A DNA stretch of 64,000 bases from Bacteroidia bacterium (lineage in GTDB: Bacteria; Bacteroidota; Bacteroidia; UKL13-3), in assembly GCA_014376805.1 (NCBI GenBank), contig JACMQU010000003.1:1-64000 (forward strand), given 5' to 3'. The position numbers and the translations under genes are program-made. Position 1 is the stretch's first letter, and each line of letters begins with the position of its first letter. Below the pieces are notes generated by a model that saw nothing but the letters and a program-made list of their open reading frames with translations, had not been told where the DNA came from and did not search any database. Below are positions 35,753 to 44,705 of this stretch, piece by piece.

Positions 35753-36421
35753 ATGAAAAGATACGCATTAATTGTAGCAGGGGGTAAGGGCTTACGCATG
35801 CAAAGTGAGTTACCCAAACAGTTTATTCCATTAAATGGTTTGCCGGTTCTTATGCATACGCTAAATGCATTTAATCACATTTCAAATGTCTGCATTTTAT
35901 TGGTACTGCCCGTTGCGCAATTTAATTTCTGGAAACAACTTTGTGTTCAGCATAAATTTAATTTAGTTCATCAGCTTGTGGCAGGGGGCCAAACACGTTT
36001 TCATTCTGTTAGCAATGGTCTTAACGCGATAGATGATACAGATTCACTTGTAGCAATTCATGATGGGGTGAGGCCATTAATAGATCCCGGAATTATTGAA
36101 GCAGGTTATGTAATGGCAGAAGAAAAGGGCAATGCAGTTGCGGTAGTGCGTTTAAAAGATTCTATTCGTAAAGTAGAATTATTGGGTAACCATAGTGTAA
36201 ACCGTAATAATTATTATTTAGTTCAAACCCCGCAAACCTTTCATACAAAAAATATTCAAGCAGCTTATGCCAATGCAAACCATTTTAATTTTACAGATGA
36301 TGCAGGGGTAATTGATGAGGCAGGAGGGAAGATTAATTTACTGGAGGGCGATTACAAAAACATAAAAATAACAAGCCCCGAAGATTTGATTATTGCGAAG
36401 GTGTTTTTAGGGTCAGAATAA
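35753..36421 (+). CDS. ispD: 2-C-methyl-D-erythritol 4-phosphate cytidylyltransferase IspD
   Basis: 222 residues. The nucleotidyltransferase motif VAGGKGLRMQSELPKQFIPL is at the N-terminus; AIHDGVRPLIDPG and FTDDAGVIDEAGGKINLLEGDYKNIKIT follow. It makes CDP-methylerythritol in the non-mevalonate isoprenoid pathway. It follows queA after 67 bases and is probably co-transcribed with it. A small hairpin follows. Confidence 0.95.
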   Translation: MKRYALIVAGGKGLRMQSELPKQFIPLNGLPVLMHTLNAFNHISNVCILLVLPVAQFNFWKQLCVQHKFNLVHQLVAGGQTRFHSVSNGLNAIDDTDSLVAIHDGVRPLIDPGIIEAGYVMAEEKGNAVAVVRLKDSIRKVELLGNHSVNRNNYYLVQTPQTFHTKNIQAAYANANHFNFTDDAGVIDEAGGKINLLEGDYKNIKITSPEDLIIAKVFLGSE

Positions 36422-36437
36422 ATTTGTCGATTTAATT

Positions 36438-36457
36438 ATGCTTTTGTAAGCATTTTA
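36438..36457 (+). terminator. Weak terminator-like hairpin after ispD
   Basis: ATGCTT (36438-36443), loop TTGT, AAGCAT (36448-36453), then TTTT. A short stem with a short T run, 16 bases after the ispD stop. Confidence 0.4.
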
Positions 36458-36492
36458 GTAATCACGCAGAGATTATTAAATTTAAAATGATT

Positions 36493-36684
36493 TTATTTAG
36501 CCCAAAATTCCTTAATATATTCTATGCCTCCATAAAATACAACCAACCAAATAAGACCTTTAAAAAGAAAGAAGAAAAACCCTACCAACCCCACACGCTT
36601 AAACCACAGTTTAAATTTATTACGTCCACTATCACTAATAGGGCATTCAAGAGGCTTATCCTGTGTTTTTTCTAAACTTTTCAT
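36493..36684 (-). CDS. Small single-span membrane protein
   Basis: 63 residues: a hydrophilic N-terminal half (KSLEKTQDKPLECPISDSGRNK), then FKLWFKRV and a hydrophobic segment at about 32-55, with a short charged end. The plus-strand reading of the same DNA lacks such order. A perfect promoter lies just upstream, which supports a real gene. I do not recognise the family; similar short proteins with a charged half and one hydrophobic stretch exist in Bacteroidota. It converges on ispD. Confidence 0.65.
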   Translation of the reverse strand: MKSLEKTQDKPLECPISDSGRNKFKLWFKRVGLVGFFFFLFKGLIWLVVFYGGIEYIKEFWAK

Positions 36685-36700
36685 AGTTTGTTTAACAATA

Positions 36701-36731
36701 CAAAGATACAGCTTGTTTTAATTATTTACAA
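36701..36731 (-). promoter_or_regulatory. Consensus promoter of the small membrane protein gene
   Basis: On the minus strand TTG (36731-36729), a 20-base spacer and TATCTTTG (36708-36701), an exact consensus match, with the -7 box ending 16 bases before the ATG at 36684. Confidence 0.65.
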
Positions 36732-36798
36732 TTCTTACTTCTAATGATTAGTTACTAAACAATAATTGTGCGCTGTTAATTGGGTGTTTGCAATACAA

Positions 36799-38136
36799 TT
36801 ATTGTTTGGCTCTAAACTGATATATAATTACCTGGTTTTTAGCCCCATCACGGATAATAGCAAGTTCATTTCCCTGTGGATCAACATCAATATCAAGTGC
36901 ATCAGCCATATCCTGATCGCAATAAGATTTGAGGGTGGCAGCCATTTGTAGTTTTTTTATGCGGCTGTAAAGATTATCATTGTCCACACAATAACCATCC
37001 AGATTAAGCATATCCATAGTGCCCATTTGAACGGCGTTAAAAGTGTTTTTTCCCTGGGCATCAAAAGTTACCAGTTGATTAATGCCTTCTTCACTTATAT
37101 TAAGTCTGCTTTTAAAATAACTTACATTAATTAATGGCCCGTGGTTGGTAATTGCAGGAGGTAAAGGAACGGAGATGCCATCATTTTCAATAAACTTATA
37201 TTTCTCGTTATTAATGAGTTCTACTTCCTTATGCCAGAACAAACGCATTACACTTGATGATGGATCCATCCCATAATTAGCCATCAGTAAAAATGTTTTC
37301 TGATTGCGGTTAACAAGACAAGAAACAACAAAACTTTGAAGCGTGCTGTTTAAACTTAATGCTGCCTCCTTACCAAGCATTTGTTCGCCAGGAAGTAAAA
37401 AATTGTCAAGCAATAGTTCCTTAAACAGTGTGAAGTCTTCATCATAAAAAGCAATATGGTAAGCAATAGCATTTGGATCATAATCTGCATTAGCTCCCTT
37501 GCGGCCAAGGATATAATATCCCATCGATTCACCAACCATAAACCATTCAGTTTTAAATTTCATGCTCTCTAACGGATTGGTACCCGGTAAGGAAATATCA
37601 ATTTCCGATAATACACCAGTAGGATTTAACAAAGCAATGCTAAATAAATGTAATTCCTGATGACCATCATATACTTCAAAAAGCATTTTACCATTGGCAG
37701 AAAAATGTAATTTACTAACCTGATCCTGGCTTACACCGATATCTGATAAATTAAATTTCCTGCTGCTTACTTCCTTACCTGTATAATCAAAAACACGCAC
37801 ATAATATCCGGTAGAATTTCTGTCAACCAGAAACATATTATTCTTACTTCCATATACAGTAAAATCAGCCGATGAAGTTACTTTAAAATTTACACGCTTG
37901 CTCATGTCTTTACTATAATAATAGAGGTTATTCATGAGTTCTGCATTTTTACCGGTACCTGCATCAGCATCTTTCTTTTTGTTGAACACCAATACAAATC
38001 CATTTTCTTTGAGATCGAAATAATTGTTACAAAAGCCATTTATAACTTTAGAGTCGAGAATGGTTTTTGTTTGCGCTATGCTTTGGTTAAAACAAGCAAG
38101 TATAATAAGTATAACCAGGGTTGATTTTATTTTCAT
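36799..38136 (-). CDS. Exported protein of unknown function
   Basis: 445 residues from the ATG at 38136. Signal peptide MKIKSTLVILIILACFNQSIAQ. The mature part is beta-rich with repeated short strands (FVLVFNKKKD, LYYYSKDMSKRVNF, GKMLFEVYDGHQELHLFSI), like a propeller-type periplasmic or surface protein, but no named domain was recognised. There is no type IX tail. An upstream in-frame ATG at 38154 would only add six residues. Monocistronic. Confidence 0.75.
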   Translation of the reverse strand: MKIKSTLVILIILACFNQSIAQTKTILDSKVINGFCNNYFDLKENGFVLVFNKKKDADAGTGKNAELMNNLYYYSKDMSKRVNFKVTSSADFTVYGSKNNMFLVDRNSTGYYVRVFDYTGKEVSSRKFNLSDIGVSQDQVSKLHFSANGKMLFEVYDGHQELHLFSIALLNPTGVLSEIDISLPGTNPLESMKFKTEWFMVGESMGYYILGRKGANADYDPNAIAYHIAFYDEDFTLFKELLLDNFLLPGEQMLGKEAALSLNSTLQSFVVSCLVNRNQKTFLLMANYGMDPSSSVMRLFWHKEVELINNEKYKFIENDGISVPLPPAITNHGPLINVSYFKSRLNISEEGINQLVTFDAQGKNTFNAVQMGTMDMLNLDGYCVDNDNLYSRIKKLQMAATLKSYCDQDMADALDIDVDPQGNELAIIRDGAKNQVIIYQFRAKQ

Positions 38137-38545
38137 GTTAAGTAGTTGCGTCATTAAAATAACAAGGTATAGTAAACATGTTTGCTGAATGGATTGAGTT
38201 CATCTGTTTTATTTTTTGGTTCAACATAAATAAAAAAACAACAACATATTTGGTTCAATAAAAGGGGCATTGAACTTAAAATTAGTTAGCACTGTATATT
38301 AATTTAAAAGTTTTAACTACACCTATTCAGGATCAAATATGACGAAATAAAAATAATAAACTTCTATCATTAAAAGCGCATTTTACACAGGGTGGTGGTG
38401 GTTGTATGAAAATTTAAACTTTGTAGTAAGATATTGATGGCATCAATCTGTTAACTTTTGGTGATAGCCGGTATTTTCCTTTATTCAGCAGTGAAGTTAA
38501 TTACTTACCATAAATGTAGTGTATGCTTGTATTTTACATTAAATA
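38137..38545. other. Intergenic stretch without a supported gene
   Basis: About 400 AT-rich bases between the exported-protein gene start and the accC hairpin. The 10-mer TTTGGTTCAA occurs twice, about 40 bases apart (near 38216 and 38249). No gene or clear promoter was seen. Confidence 0.55.
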
Positions 38546-38591
38546 TTTAAATACATATCCATTTTGTATAAAAAATGGATATGTATTTAAA
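38546..38591. repeat. Perfect 20-base inverted repeat after accC
   Basis: The arm at 38546-38565 (TTTAAATACATATCCATTTT) is the exact reverse complement of 38572-38591, with a 6-base loop, GTATAA. It lies 20 bases after the accC stop on the minus strand. It can act as a 3' hairpin of the accC message, but no T run follows it. Confidence 0.85.
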
Positions 38592-38611
38592 ACTGCATAC
38601 TTACCCTTCAA

Positions 38612-40096
38612 CTAATGCATCTTCCTCTTTAATTGCCAGTTACTGGTAGGTTCTTCAACCACCGCTTGATGCTGCTTTCCTTCGTATTTAAAAAACAACT
38701 CACCGGCACTATAAGCAGCTATTTCATTTAGCTCTGTTTTACCCTCTTTAAGCATAGCCGGTTCAAAATATTTTTCTATAAAGCGGGTATCAAAATCTCC
38801 TTTAATAAAAGCCGGGTGGTGCATTACAAAATTGCCAAATGATAAGGTGGTTTCTATTCCACTGATAGTATAATCGGCAATGGCACGAATCATGCGTTTG
38901 ATGGCTTCTTCACGCGTAGCTCCAAAGGTTATCAGCTTTGCAATCATTGGGTCGTATTGTATCGGAATGTCCATTCCCGCTTCAAAGCTATCGTCAACCC
39001 TTACGCCATAACCCTGTGGTGTTTTATAGCTCACCAGTTTACCAATATCGGGCAAAAAATTGTTGGCCGGATCTTCCGCACAAACACGCAATTCAATGGC
39101 ATGACCATGAATTTTTAAATCATCCTGCGTATAACCCAATGTTTCGCCACGGGCTATTCTAATTTGTTCGCGCACCAAATCCAGGCCTGTTATTTGTTCG
39201 GTAACCGGGTGCTCAACCTGCAGTCGTGTGTTCATTTCAAGAAAGTAAAAATTAAGTTCATCATCAACCAAAAACTCTACTGTACCCGCACTGTAGTAAT
39301 TGGAAGCTTTAGCAACATTTACTGCAGCCTCGCCCATTTTTTTACGAATTTCAGGGGTGAGGCAACTGGATGGAGCTTCTTCAACAAGTTTTTGGTGACG
39401 GCGTTGTATGCTACATTCGCGTTCAAATAAATACACCACATTGCCATGTTGGTCGCCAAGTAATTGTATCTCTATATGTTTGGGTGAGCCTACAAATTTT
39501 TCGATGAACACACTGTCATCACCAAATGAAGCCAATGCTTCAGATTGTGCCATTCGGATCGCTTCTTCAAACTCATCTTCTTTCATTACTAAGCGCATGC
39601 CTTTGCCACCACCCCCAGCCGAAGCTTTAACCAATACCGGGTAACCAATAGATGTTGCTATTTTTTTTGCTTCTTCTACATTGCGCAATGCCTCCTGCGT
39701 GCCGGGTACAAGGGGTACCTTAAATTTTGCCACAGCCTGTTTGGCACCAATTTTACTACCCATCACTTCCATACTTTCGGCCGATGGTCCTATGAAAATT
39801 AATCCTGCTTCTTTAACCTTGCGCGCAAAGTTTGCATTCTCACTTAAGAAGCCATAGCCCGGGTGTATAGCATCGGCACCGGTTGCCAGTGCTACCTCAA
39901 TAATCTTATTACCCAATAAATAACTCTGGTTACTGGGTGGCGGACCAATACAAACGGCTTCATCAGCATACCTTACATGTAAAGCTCTGCGATCAGCTTC
40001 GCTATACACAGCAACAGTTTTAATGCCCATTTCTTTGGCAGTTCGCATTACCCTTAGAGCGATCTCGCCACGGTTGGCTATCAGAATTTTTTTCAT
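38612..40096 (-). CDS. accC: Biotin carboxylase subunit AccC
   Basis: 494 residues from the ATG at 40096. N-terminal ILIANRGEIALRVMRTAKEMGI, ATP-grasp glycine loop KASAGGGGKGMRLV, FERECSIQRRHQKLVEEAPS, EMNTRLQVEHPVTE and the C-terminal biotin-carboxylase domain. It carboxylates biotin on a carrier protein for acetyl- or propionyl-CoA carboxylase. It has about 45 residues more than Escherichia coli AccC at the C-terminus. No accB or carboxyltransferase gene is adjacent. A longer frame to 40246 adds 50 residues of unrelated sequence and is rejected. Confidence 0.95.
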   Translation of the reverse strand: MKKILIANRGEIALRVMRTAKEMGIKTVAVYSEADRRALHVRYADEAVCIGPPPSNQSYLLGNKIIEVALATGADAIHPGYGFLSENANFARKVKEAGLIFIGPSAESMEVMGSKIGAKQAVAKFKVPLVPGTQEALRNVEEAKKIATSIGYPVLVKASAGGGGKGMRLVMKEDEFEEAIRMAQSEALASFGDDSVFIEKFVGSPKHIEIQLLGDQHGNVVYLFERECSIQRRHQKLVEEAPSSCLTPEIRKKMGEAAVNVAKASNYYSAGTVEFLVDDELNFYFLEMNTRLQVEHPVTEQITGLDLVREQIRIARGETLGYTQDDLKIHGHAIELRVCAEDPANNFLPDIGKLVSYKTPQGYGVRVDDSFEAGMDIPIQYDPMIAKLITFGATREEAIKRMIRAIADYTISGIETTLSFGNFVMHHPAFIKGDFDTRFIEKYFEPAMLKEGKTELNEIAAYSAGELFFKYEGKQHQAVVEEPTSNWQLKRKMH

Positions 40097-40346
40097 TGGT
40101 TCATTATAAAAGGCGAAAATAAGATTAATTGCTGAATAGTAAAGAATTTGAAGCCTTTGAATTATGCCCCTTCCTTTTATATTTATTAATTTACCTGTAA
40201 GTTGGAAGGATTTATTTAATGCCGCCAATTGGTTATATAAAGTCAACTATAAAATTGATACTTACAATATATTTACTTCCATCCATATCAAATTACAAAT
40301 AAATATTAGATTGAAAACCGAATACGAATTTGTATTTGCAGAAAGT

Positions 40347-40817
40347 TTACCATATAATATGATACAACCAACTAAAAAATTTATAACTAACCCATAAAAT
40401 GCCACCAATTAATAATAGCAGGATAAATAAAACAGGTATGATAATTTTCCCCGCACTTCCATTGTGCCGCCCTTCCAGATAATGCTCGCGCATCAGTTTA
40501 AGATTGCGCTGATTTGATTTAAAGGCAATATCAAACACATCGCCTATAACCGGTATTGATCCGATGATGGTATCAAGCACAATATTCAATGTCATTCTTG
40601 CCAGTAAAAATCCACTGGCTCCTTTTTTAGCAAGCATCAGAAGAATATAAACTGAAACAAGAAAGGTTGAAATATCTCCTAAACCAGGTATAAGTCCCAT
40701 AACAGCATCCAATCCAAATCTGATAGAAGTACCTGGAATTTTGAATTGAGAATCCATTAATTTCGCCAGTAAATCAAGATTTGTTGGCGCAATGTTTACA
40801 CTTGATTTCCTTGACAT
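40347..40817 (-). CDS. DUF4112 membrane protein
   Basis: 156 residues. DUF4112 signature: LLAKLMDSQFKIPGTSIRFGLDAVMGLIPGLGD, then a membrane segment (FLVSVYILLMLAKKG), DTIIGSIPVIGDVFDIAFKSNQRNLKLM and a final hydrophobic helix (IIIPVLFILLLLIGGILW). Function unknown. It follows the ABC-F gene on the same strand after 55 bases, so it may share its transcript. Confidence 0.88.
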   Translation of the reverse strand: MSRKSSVNIAPTNLDLLAKLMDSQFKIPGTSIRFGLDAVMGLIPGLGDISTFLVSVYILLMLAKKGASGFLLARMTLNIVLDTIIGSIPVIGDVFDIAFKSNQRNLKLMREHYLEGRHNGSAGKIIIPVLFILLLLIGGILWVSYKFFSWLYHIIW

Positions 40818-40872
40818 GGCAGAAGAAAAATATTTTTAAGATGTTCTTTTTTATGAAGTTTGTTGCAGGTAT

Positions 40873-42828
40873 TTATGAAATTTCCACCAGTTCTTCAAAC
40901 ACAGCTTCCATCTCTTTTTCAAGGTGTGTTAAAGCCTTTTTCTCGGCTTCATAAAAAGAATTGAGTTCGGCAATTTTCTTTGCATCACTGGTGTTTTGCG
41001 GCAGCGTAAAAGCCTGTTCAATTTCTTTCATTTTACCTTTAACTTTGTTTGCCTGACTTTCATATTCATCAAATTGTTTTTGCAGATTTGTTATGTAAGC
41101 ATTGCTTACTTTAGCTACAGGCAAATTGCCCGATGAAGGTTTTTGTTTGTTTTTAGCGGGTTCAACAAAATCTGGTTTGGCTTTTTTAACAGTTAAAGGT
41201 TGATTGGTTTGTGCCTGCAGTTTATCTTCCTCCGTCTTTTTTGCATGCCAGTATTCATACTCTGCAAAAGTGCCCGGATATTCTTTAATTTTTCCATCTT
41301 CTATCCACCAGATTTTATTTGCAATTTCTGAAACAAAATACCTGTCATGACTAACCAGTATGAAAGTTCCTTCATAACGCTGCAGTGATTGAATAAGGAT
41401 GTTAATGCTACGCATGTCAAGATGGTTGGTTGGTTCATCCAGCAGCATAAAATTGGCCTCTGTGAGCAATGTTTTGGCAAGTGCTACGCGAGCTTTTTCA
41501 CCACCACTTAATACTTTAATTTTTTTAAACACCTCATCGCCGGCAAATAAAAAGCAGCCCAGTACGGTTCGCAATTCTGTTTCTGGCCGGTCTGTAGCAA
41601 AGCTCGAAAGTTCCTGCAAAATCTCATTTTGCAAGTTTAACGATTCTAACTGATGTTGCGCATAAAAGGCTTTGCGCACATTATGTCCTAAACTTATTTC
41701 CCCTTCAAAAGTATCTGTTTGAGCAAGTAAGCGCAAGATGGTAGATTTACCTTTACCATTGGCTCCTATCAGGGCAATTTTGTCTCCTTTTTCTATGCGT
41801 GCATCTGCATGATCAAGGATGCGAACCCCGGGATAACTTTTGCTTACTTCTTTAAATTCGGCCAGGTTTCTTCCTGGCTGAACACCAACTCTGAACTGGA
41901 TATTAATCTCGCGGTTATCATCATCCGGTGATTCTATACGATCCAGTTTATCCAGCATTTTTACCCGGCTTTGGGCCATAGTTGCTTTACTGGCTTTAGC
42001 TTTAAAACGGTTAATTAGTTTTTCCTGCTCTTTAATAAATTGTTGCTGGTTATCAAAAGCGCGTTGCTGTAACTCCATGCGTTCTTCTTTGGTCTCCAGA
42101 AAGAAACTGTAATTGCCTGAATATTCAAAAATCTTCTGCATACTCACTTCAACAATTTTACTAACCATCTTGTCCAGGAAATACCTGTCATGACTCACTA
42201 CGATAACAGTACCTTTATAACTTCTCAGGTACTCTTCCAGCCATTCTATACTGGGTAAATCCAGGTGATTGGTTGGTTCATCCAGCATTAACAAATCAGG
42301 CTCCTGCAACAACATCTTTGCCAGCATAACCCGCATGCGCCAACCTCCAGAAAATTTGTTGAATGGTTTTAGTAATTGTTCTGTCGTGAACCCAAGTCCT
42401 TCAAGAATTTTTTCTGTGCGGTGATGAATATTATAACCATCCAGGCGCTCAAACTCTTCCTGCCTGTCGCCTAAACGTTGTATGGTGGCATCGCTATGAT
42501 CTGTTTCAAGCAATACTATAATTTCATTGATTTCTTTTTCTAATTGCAACTGGCGTTCAAATGCTGTTAAGGCAACATTTAAAATAGATTCTTCACTATC
42601 GAAACTGAGCTGATCCTGATTAAAGAAACCAATTGTTAAATCTTTAGGACGGGAGATATTGCCTTCTGTTAAACTGTATTCGCCGGTTATTATACGTAAA
42701 AGTGTAGATTTTCCGGTTCCGTTAAGGCCAATCAGCCCAATGCGTTCATTTGGTTTTATATGCCAGTTGGCCTCGCGGTAAAGAAATCTGCCGCCAAATT
42801 CAAATCCTATATTTGTTAAAGCTATCAT
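40873..42828 (-). CDS. ABC-F family ATPase (two ABC domains)
   Basis: 651 residues with two soluble ABC domains. First: GLNGTGKST, FSGGWRMRVML, LLMLDEPTNHLD. Second: GANGKGKST, LSGGEKARVAL, FMLLDEPTNHLD. A linker rich in K, E and Q joins them, and a coiled C-terminal end follows (about 545-651), as in the Uup/YheS groups. ABC-F proteins bind ribosomes; some protect against antibiotics, others act in translation. The subgroup cannot be settled here. A -7 box lies 10 bases before the ATG. Confidence 0.92.
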   Translation of the reverse strand: MIALTNIGFEFGGRFLYREANWHIKPNERIGLIGLNGTGKSTLLRIITGEYSLTEGNISRPKDLTIGFFNQDQLSFDSEESILNVALTAFERQLQLEKEINEIIVLLETDHSDATIQRLGDRQEEFERLDGYNIHHRTEKILEGLGFTTEQLLKPFNKFSGGWRMRVMLAKMLLQEPDLLMLDEPTNHLDLPSIEWLEEYLRSYKGTVIVVSHDRYFLDKMVSKIVEVSMQKIFEYSGNYSFFLETKEERMELQQRAFDNQQQFIKEQEKLINRFKAKASKATMAQSRVKMLDKLDRIESPDDDNREINIQFRVGVQPGRNLAEFKEVSKSYPGVRILDHADARIEKGDKIALIGANGKGKSTILRLLAQTDTFEGEISLGHNVRKAFYAQHQLESLNLQNEILQELSSFATDRPETELRTVLGCFLFAGDEVFKKIKVLSGGEKARVALAKTLLTEANFMLLDEPTNHLDMRSINILIQSLQRYEGTFILVSHDRYFVSEIANKIWWIEDGKIKEYPGTFAEYEYWHAKKTEEDKLQAQTNQPLTVKKAKPDFVEPAKNKQKPSSGNLPVAKVSNAYITNLQKQFDEYESQANKVKGKMKEIEQAFTLPQNTSDAKKIAELNSFYEAEKKALTHLEKEMEAVFEELVEIS

Positions 42829-42838
42829 AATTTTGCCG

Positions 42839-42846
42839 CAAAGATA
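42839..42846 (-). promoter_or_regulatory. -7 box very close to the ABC-F start
   Basis: Minus-strand TATCTTTG is an exact consensus match ending 10 bases before the ATG, so the predicted leader is only about 4-6 bases. No good -33 TTG is visible. Confidence 0.45.
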
Positions 42847-43061
42847 CTATAATTAGTCGAGAATTTTTGGTCTTTAGTCTATACTTAATCCCTCTTTTTT
42901 ACAGTTTTAACATGGCTATTTTTAGTTCTTTTATAAATTTTTTCAGTCTTATTATTTTAATTGGTATACAAAACCGAATTAGTTCGGGCTATCAAGCAAA
43001 AAAAAGTATTTTTAAGCGCAACTATTAAAAATTTCATTTCCTTTTTTCTTTTGTTATAATT

Positions 43062-44354
43062 ATGTTCGTCGCTATGGAAAACATATCTATAAAAGCCGCC
43101 ACCCTTATTGGTTCAGAAATAATTAAACTGGGTAATGAAATTAACCAGAAAATTAAGGAAGGAAACGCTATTTATAACCTTACGATAGGCGATTTTAATC
43201 CGCAGTTGTTTTCTATCCCTGAAACTTTACAACAATATATAATTGATGCCTACATAGCAAAGCAAACAAATTACCCGCCAGCAGATGGTATTCCGGAGTT
43301 AAAGGCCGCTATTATAAAATTTATAAGCAAGTATGAGCATTTAAATTTTGCCGATGATGAAGTGATGGTTGCAGGTGGTGGAAGGCCATTAATACATGCA
43401 ATTTATAAAACCATTGTGGATCCAAATGATAAAGTGATTTATCCGGTTCCATCGTGGAATAACAACCATTATTGTCACTTAAGCGATGCACAAAAAATTG
43501 AAGTACCCACACTGCCTGAAAATGGTTTTATGCCTTCTGCTGCAGAGCTTGCTCCACATTTATCAGAAGCTGTTTTGTTGGCATTGTGTTCTCCATTAAA
43601 TCCAACTGGTACCACATTTAAAAAAGATCAGCTTATGGAAATATGTGATCTTGTACTGGTAGAAAACAAACGCCGCATCGGGCTTCGAAAACCATTATAT
43701 GTGCTTTACGATCAGATTTATTGGATGCTTCTTGCCGATGGTATTGAACATTATAATCCCATATCATTAAGGCCCGAAATGAAACCTTACACTATTTTTG
43801 TTGATGGCATCAGCAAGTCGTTAGCAGCTACCGGTATAAGGGTAGGATGGGGTTTAGGGCCTGCAGAAGTGATTGGTAAAATGAAATCTATTTTAGGTCA
43901 TATTGGTGCCTGGGCTCCAAAACCAGAGCAGGTTGCCACCGCAAAATTTTTAGCTAATGAACATGCGTTGAATGATTTTTTAACGGAACTTAAAACAAAA
44001 ATAAATATTCGTTTTGATGCGTTATATGAAGGTATTGAAAAGTTAAGAGATAAAGGTTTTCCTGTACAGATTATCAAACCCGAAGGTGCCATTTATCTTT
44101 CGGTTCAATTTGCGCTATTAGGGAAAAAAACTGCCGATGGTTTTGAAATAAAAACCACTGCTGAAATAACAAATTTTTTGTTGAACCGCGCGCAACTGGC
44201 AATCGTGCCATTCACCGCATTTGGTTGTGAAAATGGAACAGACTGGTTTCGCATTTCTATTGGTACTTTAAAAGAGGAAGAGATACCGGAGTTATTAAAT
44301 AAACTGGAGGGTGCATTAGCAGAGTTAAGCCAAGCTAAAGTGGCGCTTGTATAA
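43062..44354 (+). CDS. PLP-dependent aminotransferase, class I/II
   Basis: 430 residues. Fold type I aminotransferase: YNLTIGDFNPQLF, TNYPPADGIPELKAAI, LCSPLNPTGT, YVLYDQIYWMLLADG and PLP lysine in VDGISKSLAATGIRVGWGLG. Probably an amino acid aminotransferase; substrate unknown. Starts possible at ATG 43062 or, four codons later, at ATG 43074, which gives MENISIKAATLIGSEI. Monocistronic, divergent from the ABC-F gene. Confidence 0.88.
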   Translation: MFVAMENISIKAATLIGSEIIKLGNEINQKIKEGNAIYNLTIGDFNPQLFSIPETLQQYIIDAYIAKQTNYPPADGIPELKAAIIKFISKYEHLNFADDEVMVAGGGRPLIHAIYKTIVDPNDKVIYPVPSWNNNHYCHLSDAQKIEVPTLPENGFMPSAAELAPHLSEAVLLALCSPLNPTGTTFKKDQLMEICDLVLVENKRRIGLRKPLYVLYDQIYWMLLADGIEHYNPISLRPEMKPYTIFVDGISKSLAATGIRVGWGLGPAEVIGKMKSILGHIGAWAPKPEQVATAKFLANEHALNDFLTELKTKINIRFDALYEGIEKLRDKGFPVQIIKPEGAIYLSVQFALLGKKTADGFEIKTTAEITNFLLNRAQLAIVPFTAFGCENGTDWFRISIGTLKEEEIPELLNKLEGALAELSQAKVALV

Positions 44355-44645
44355 TGTGAGGCAAACTTTTAAACAATGAGCAAAAAATTAACGAAGTAAA
44401 AAATACGAAATAAGCGGATGTTTTATTTAAAATAATCTCTCAAACAGTATCTGTTCTATTTTTAAGATATGCTAAATGTTATTTTAAAATAATCGTTAAT
44501 ACTCTTAAATAATTTGATTAAACGTTTCTCAGTTTCTATTGATTAAAAACTGCAAAATGGTTTTAAAAGCATCTCTAATTGAAAAGATAAATATTTTCTT
44601 TTGGTTTAGCTCAGTTGATTTACATTAAAAGAGAAGTTCTGAAAT
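44355..44645. other. Intergenic stretch without a supported gene
   Basis: About 290 AT-rich bases downstream of the aminotransferase. It holds only very short frames and no recognisable signal until the terminator at its right end. Confidence 0.6.
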
Positions 44646-44680
44646 AAAAAAGCCGACTCATCTTAACGAGCCGGCTTTTC
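44646..44680. terminator. Bidirectional intrinsic terminator
   Basis: AAAAGCCG and CGGCTTTT with inner CTC/GAG around an 8-base loop and one A-C mismatch. A/T runs on both sides let it work in both directions; it lies 26 bases after the end of the SprF-like gene. Confidence 0.8.
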
Positions 44681-44705
44681 TATTGTAATCAGTTAGGTTT
44701 AATCT

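Noticed and set aside
40097-40246. 50-residue N-terminal extension of AccC
   Set aside because: The biotin carboxylase N-terminus starts at the ATG at 40096; the extra sequence is unrelated.
40164-40397. 77-codon plus-strand frame between accC and DUF4112
   Set aside because: Low-complexity AT-rich text that overlaps the DUF4112 end; no family pattern.
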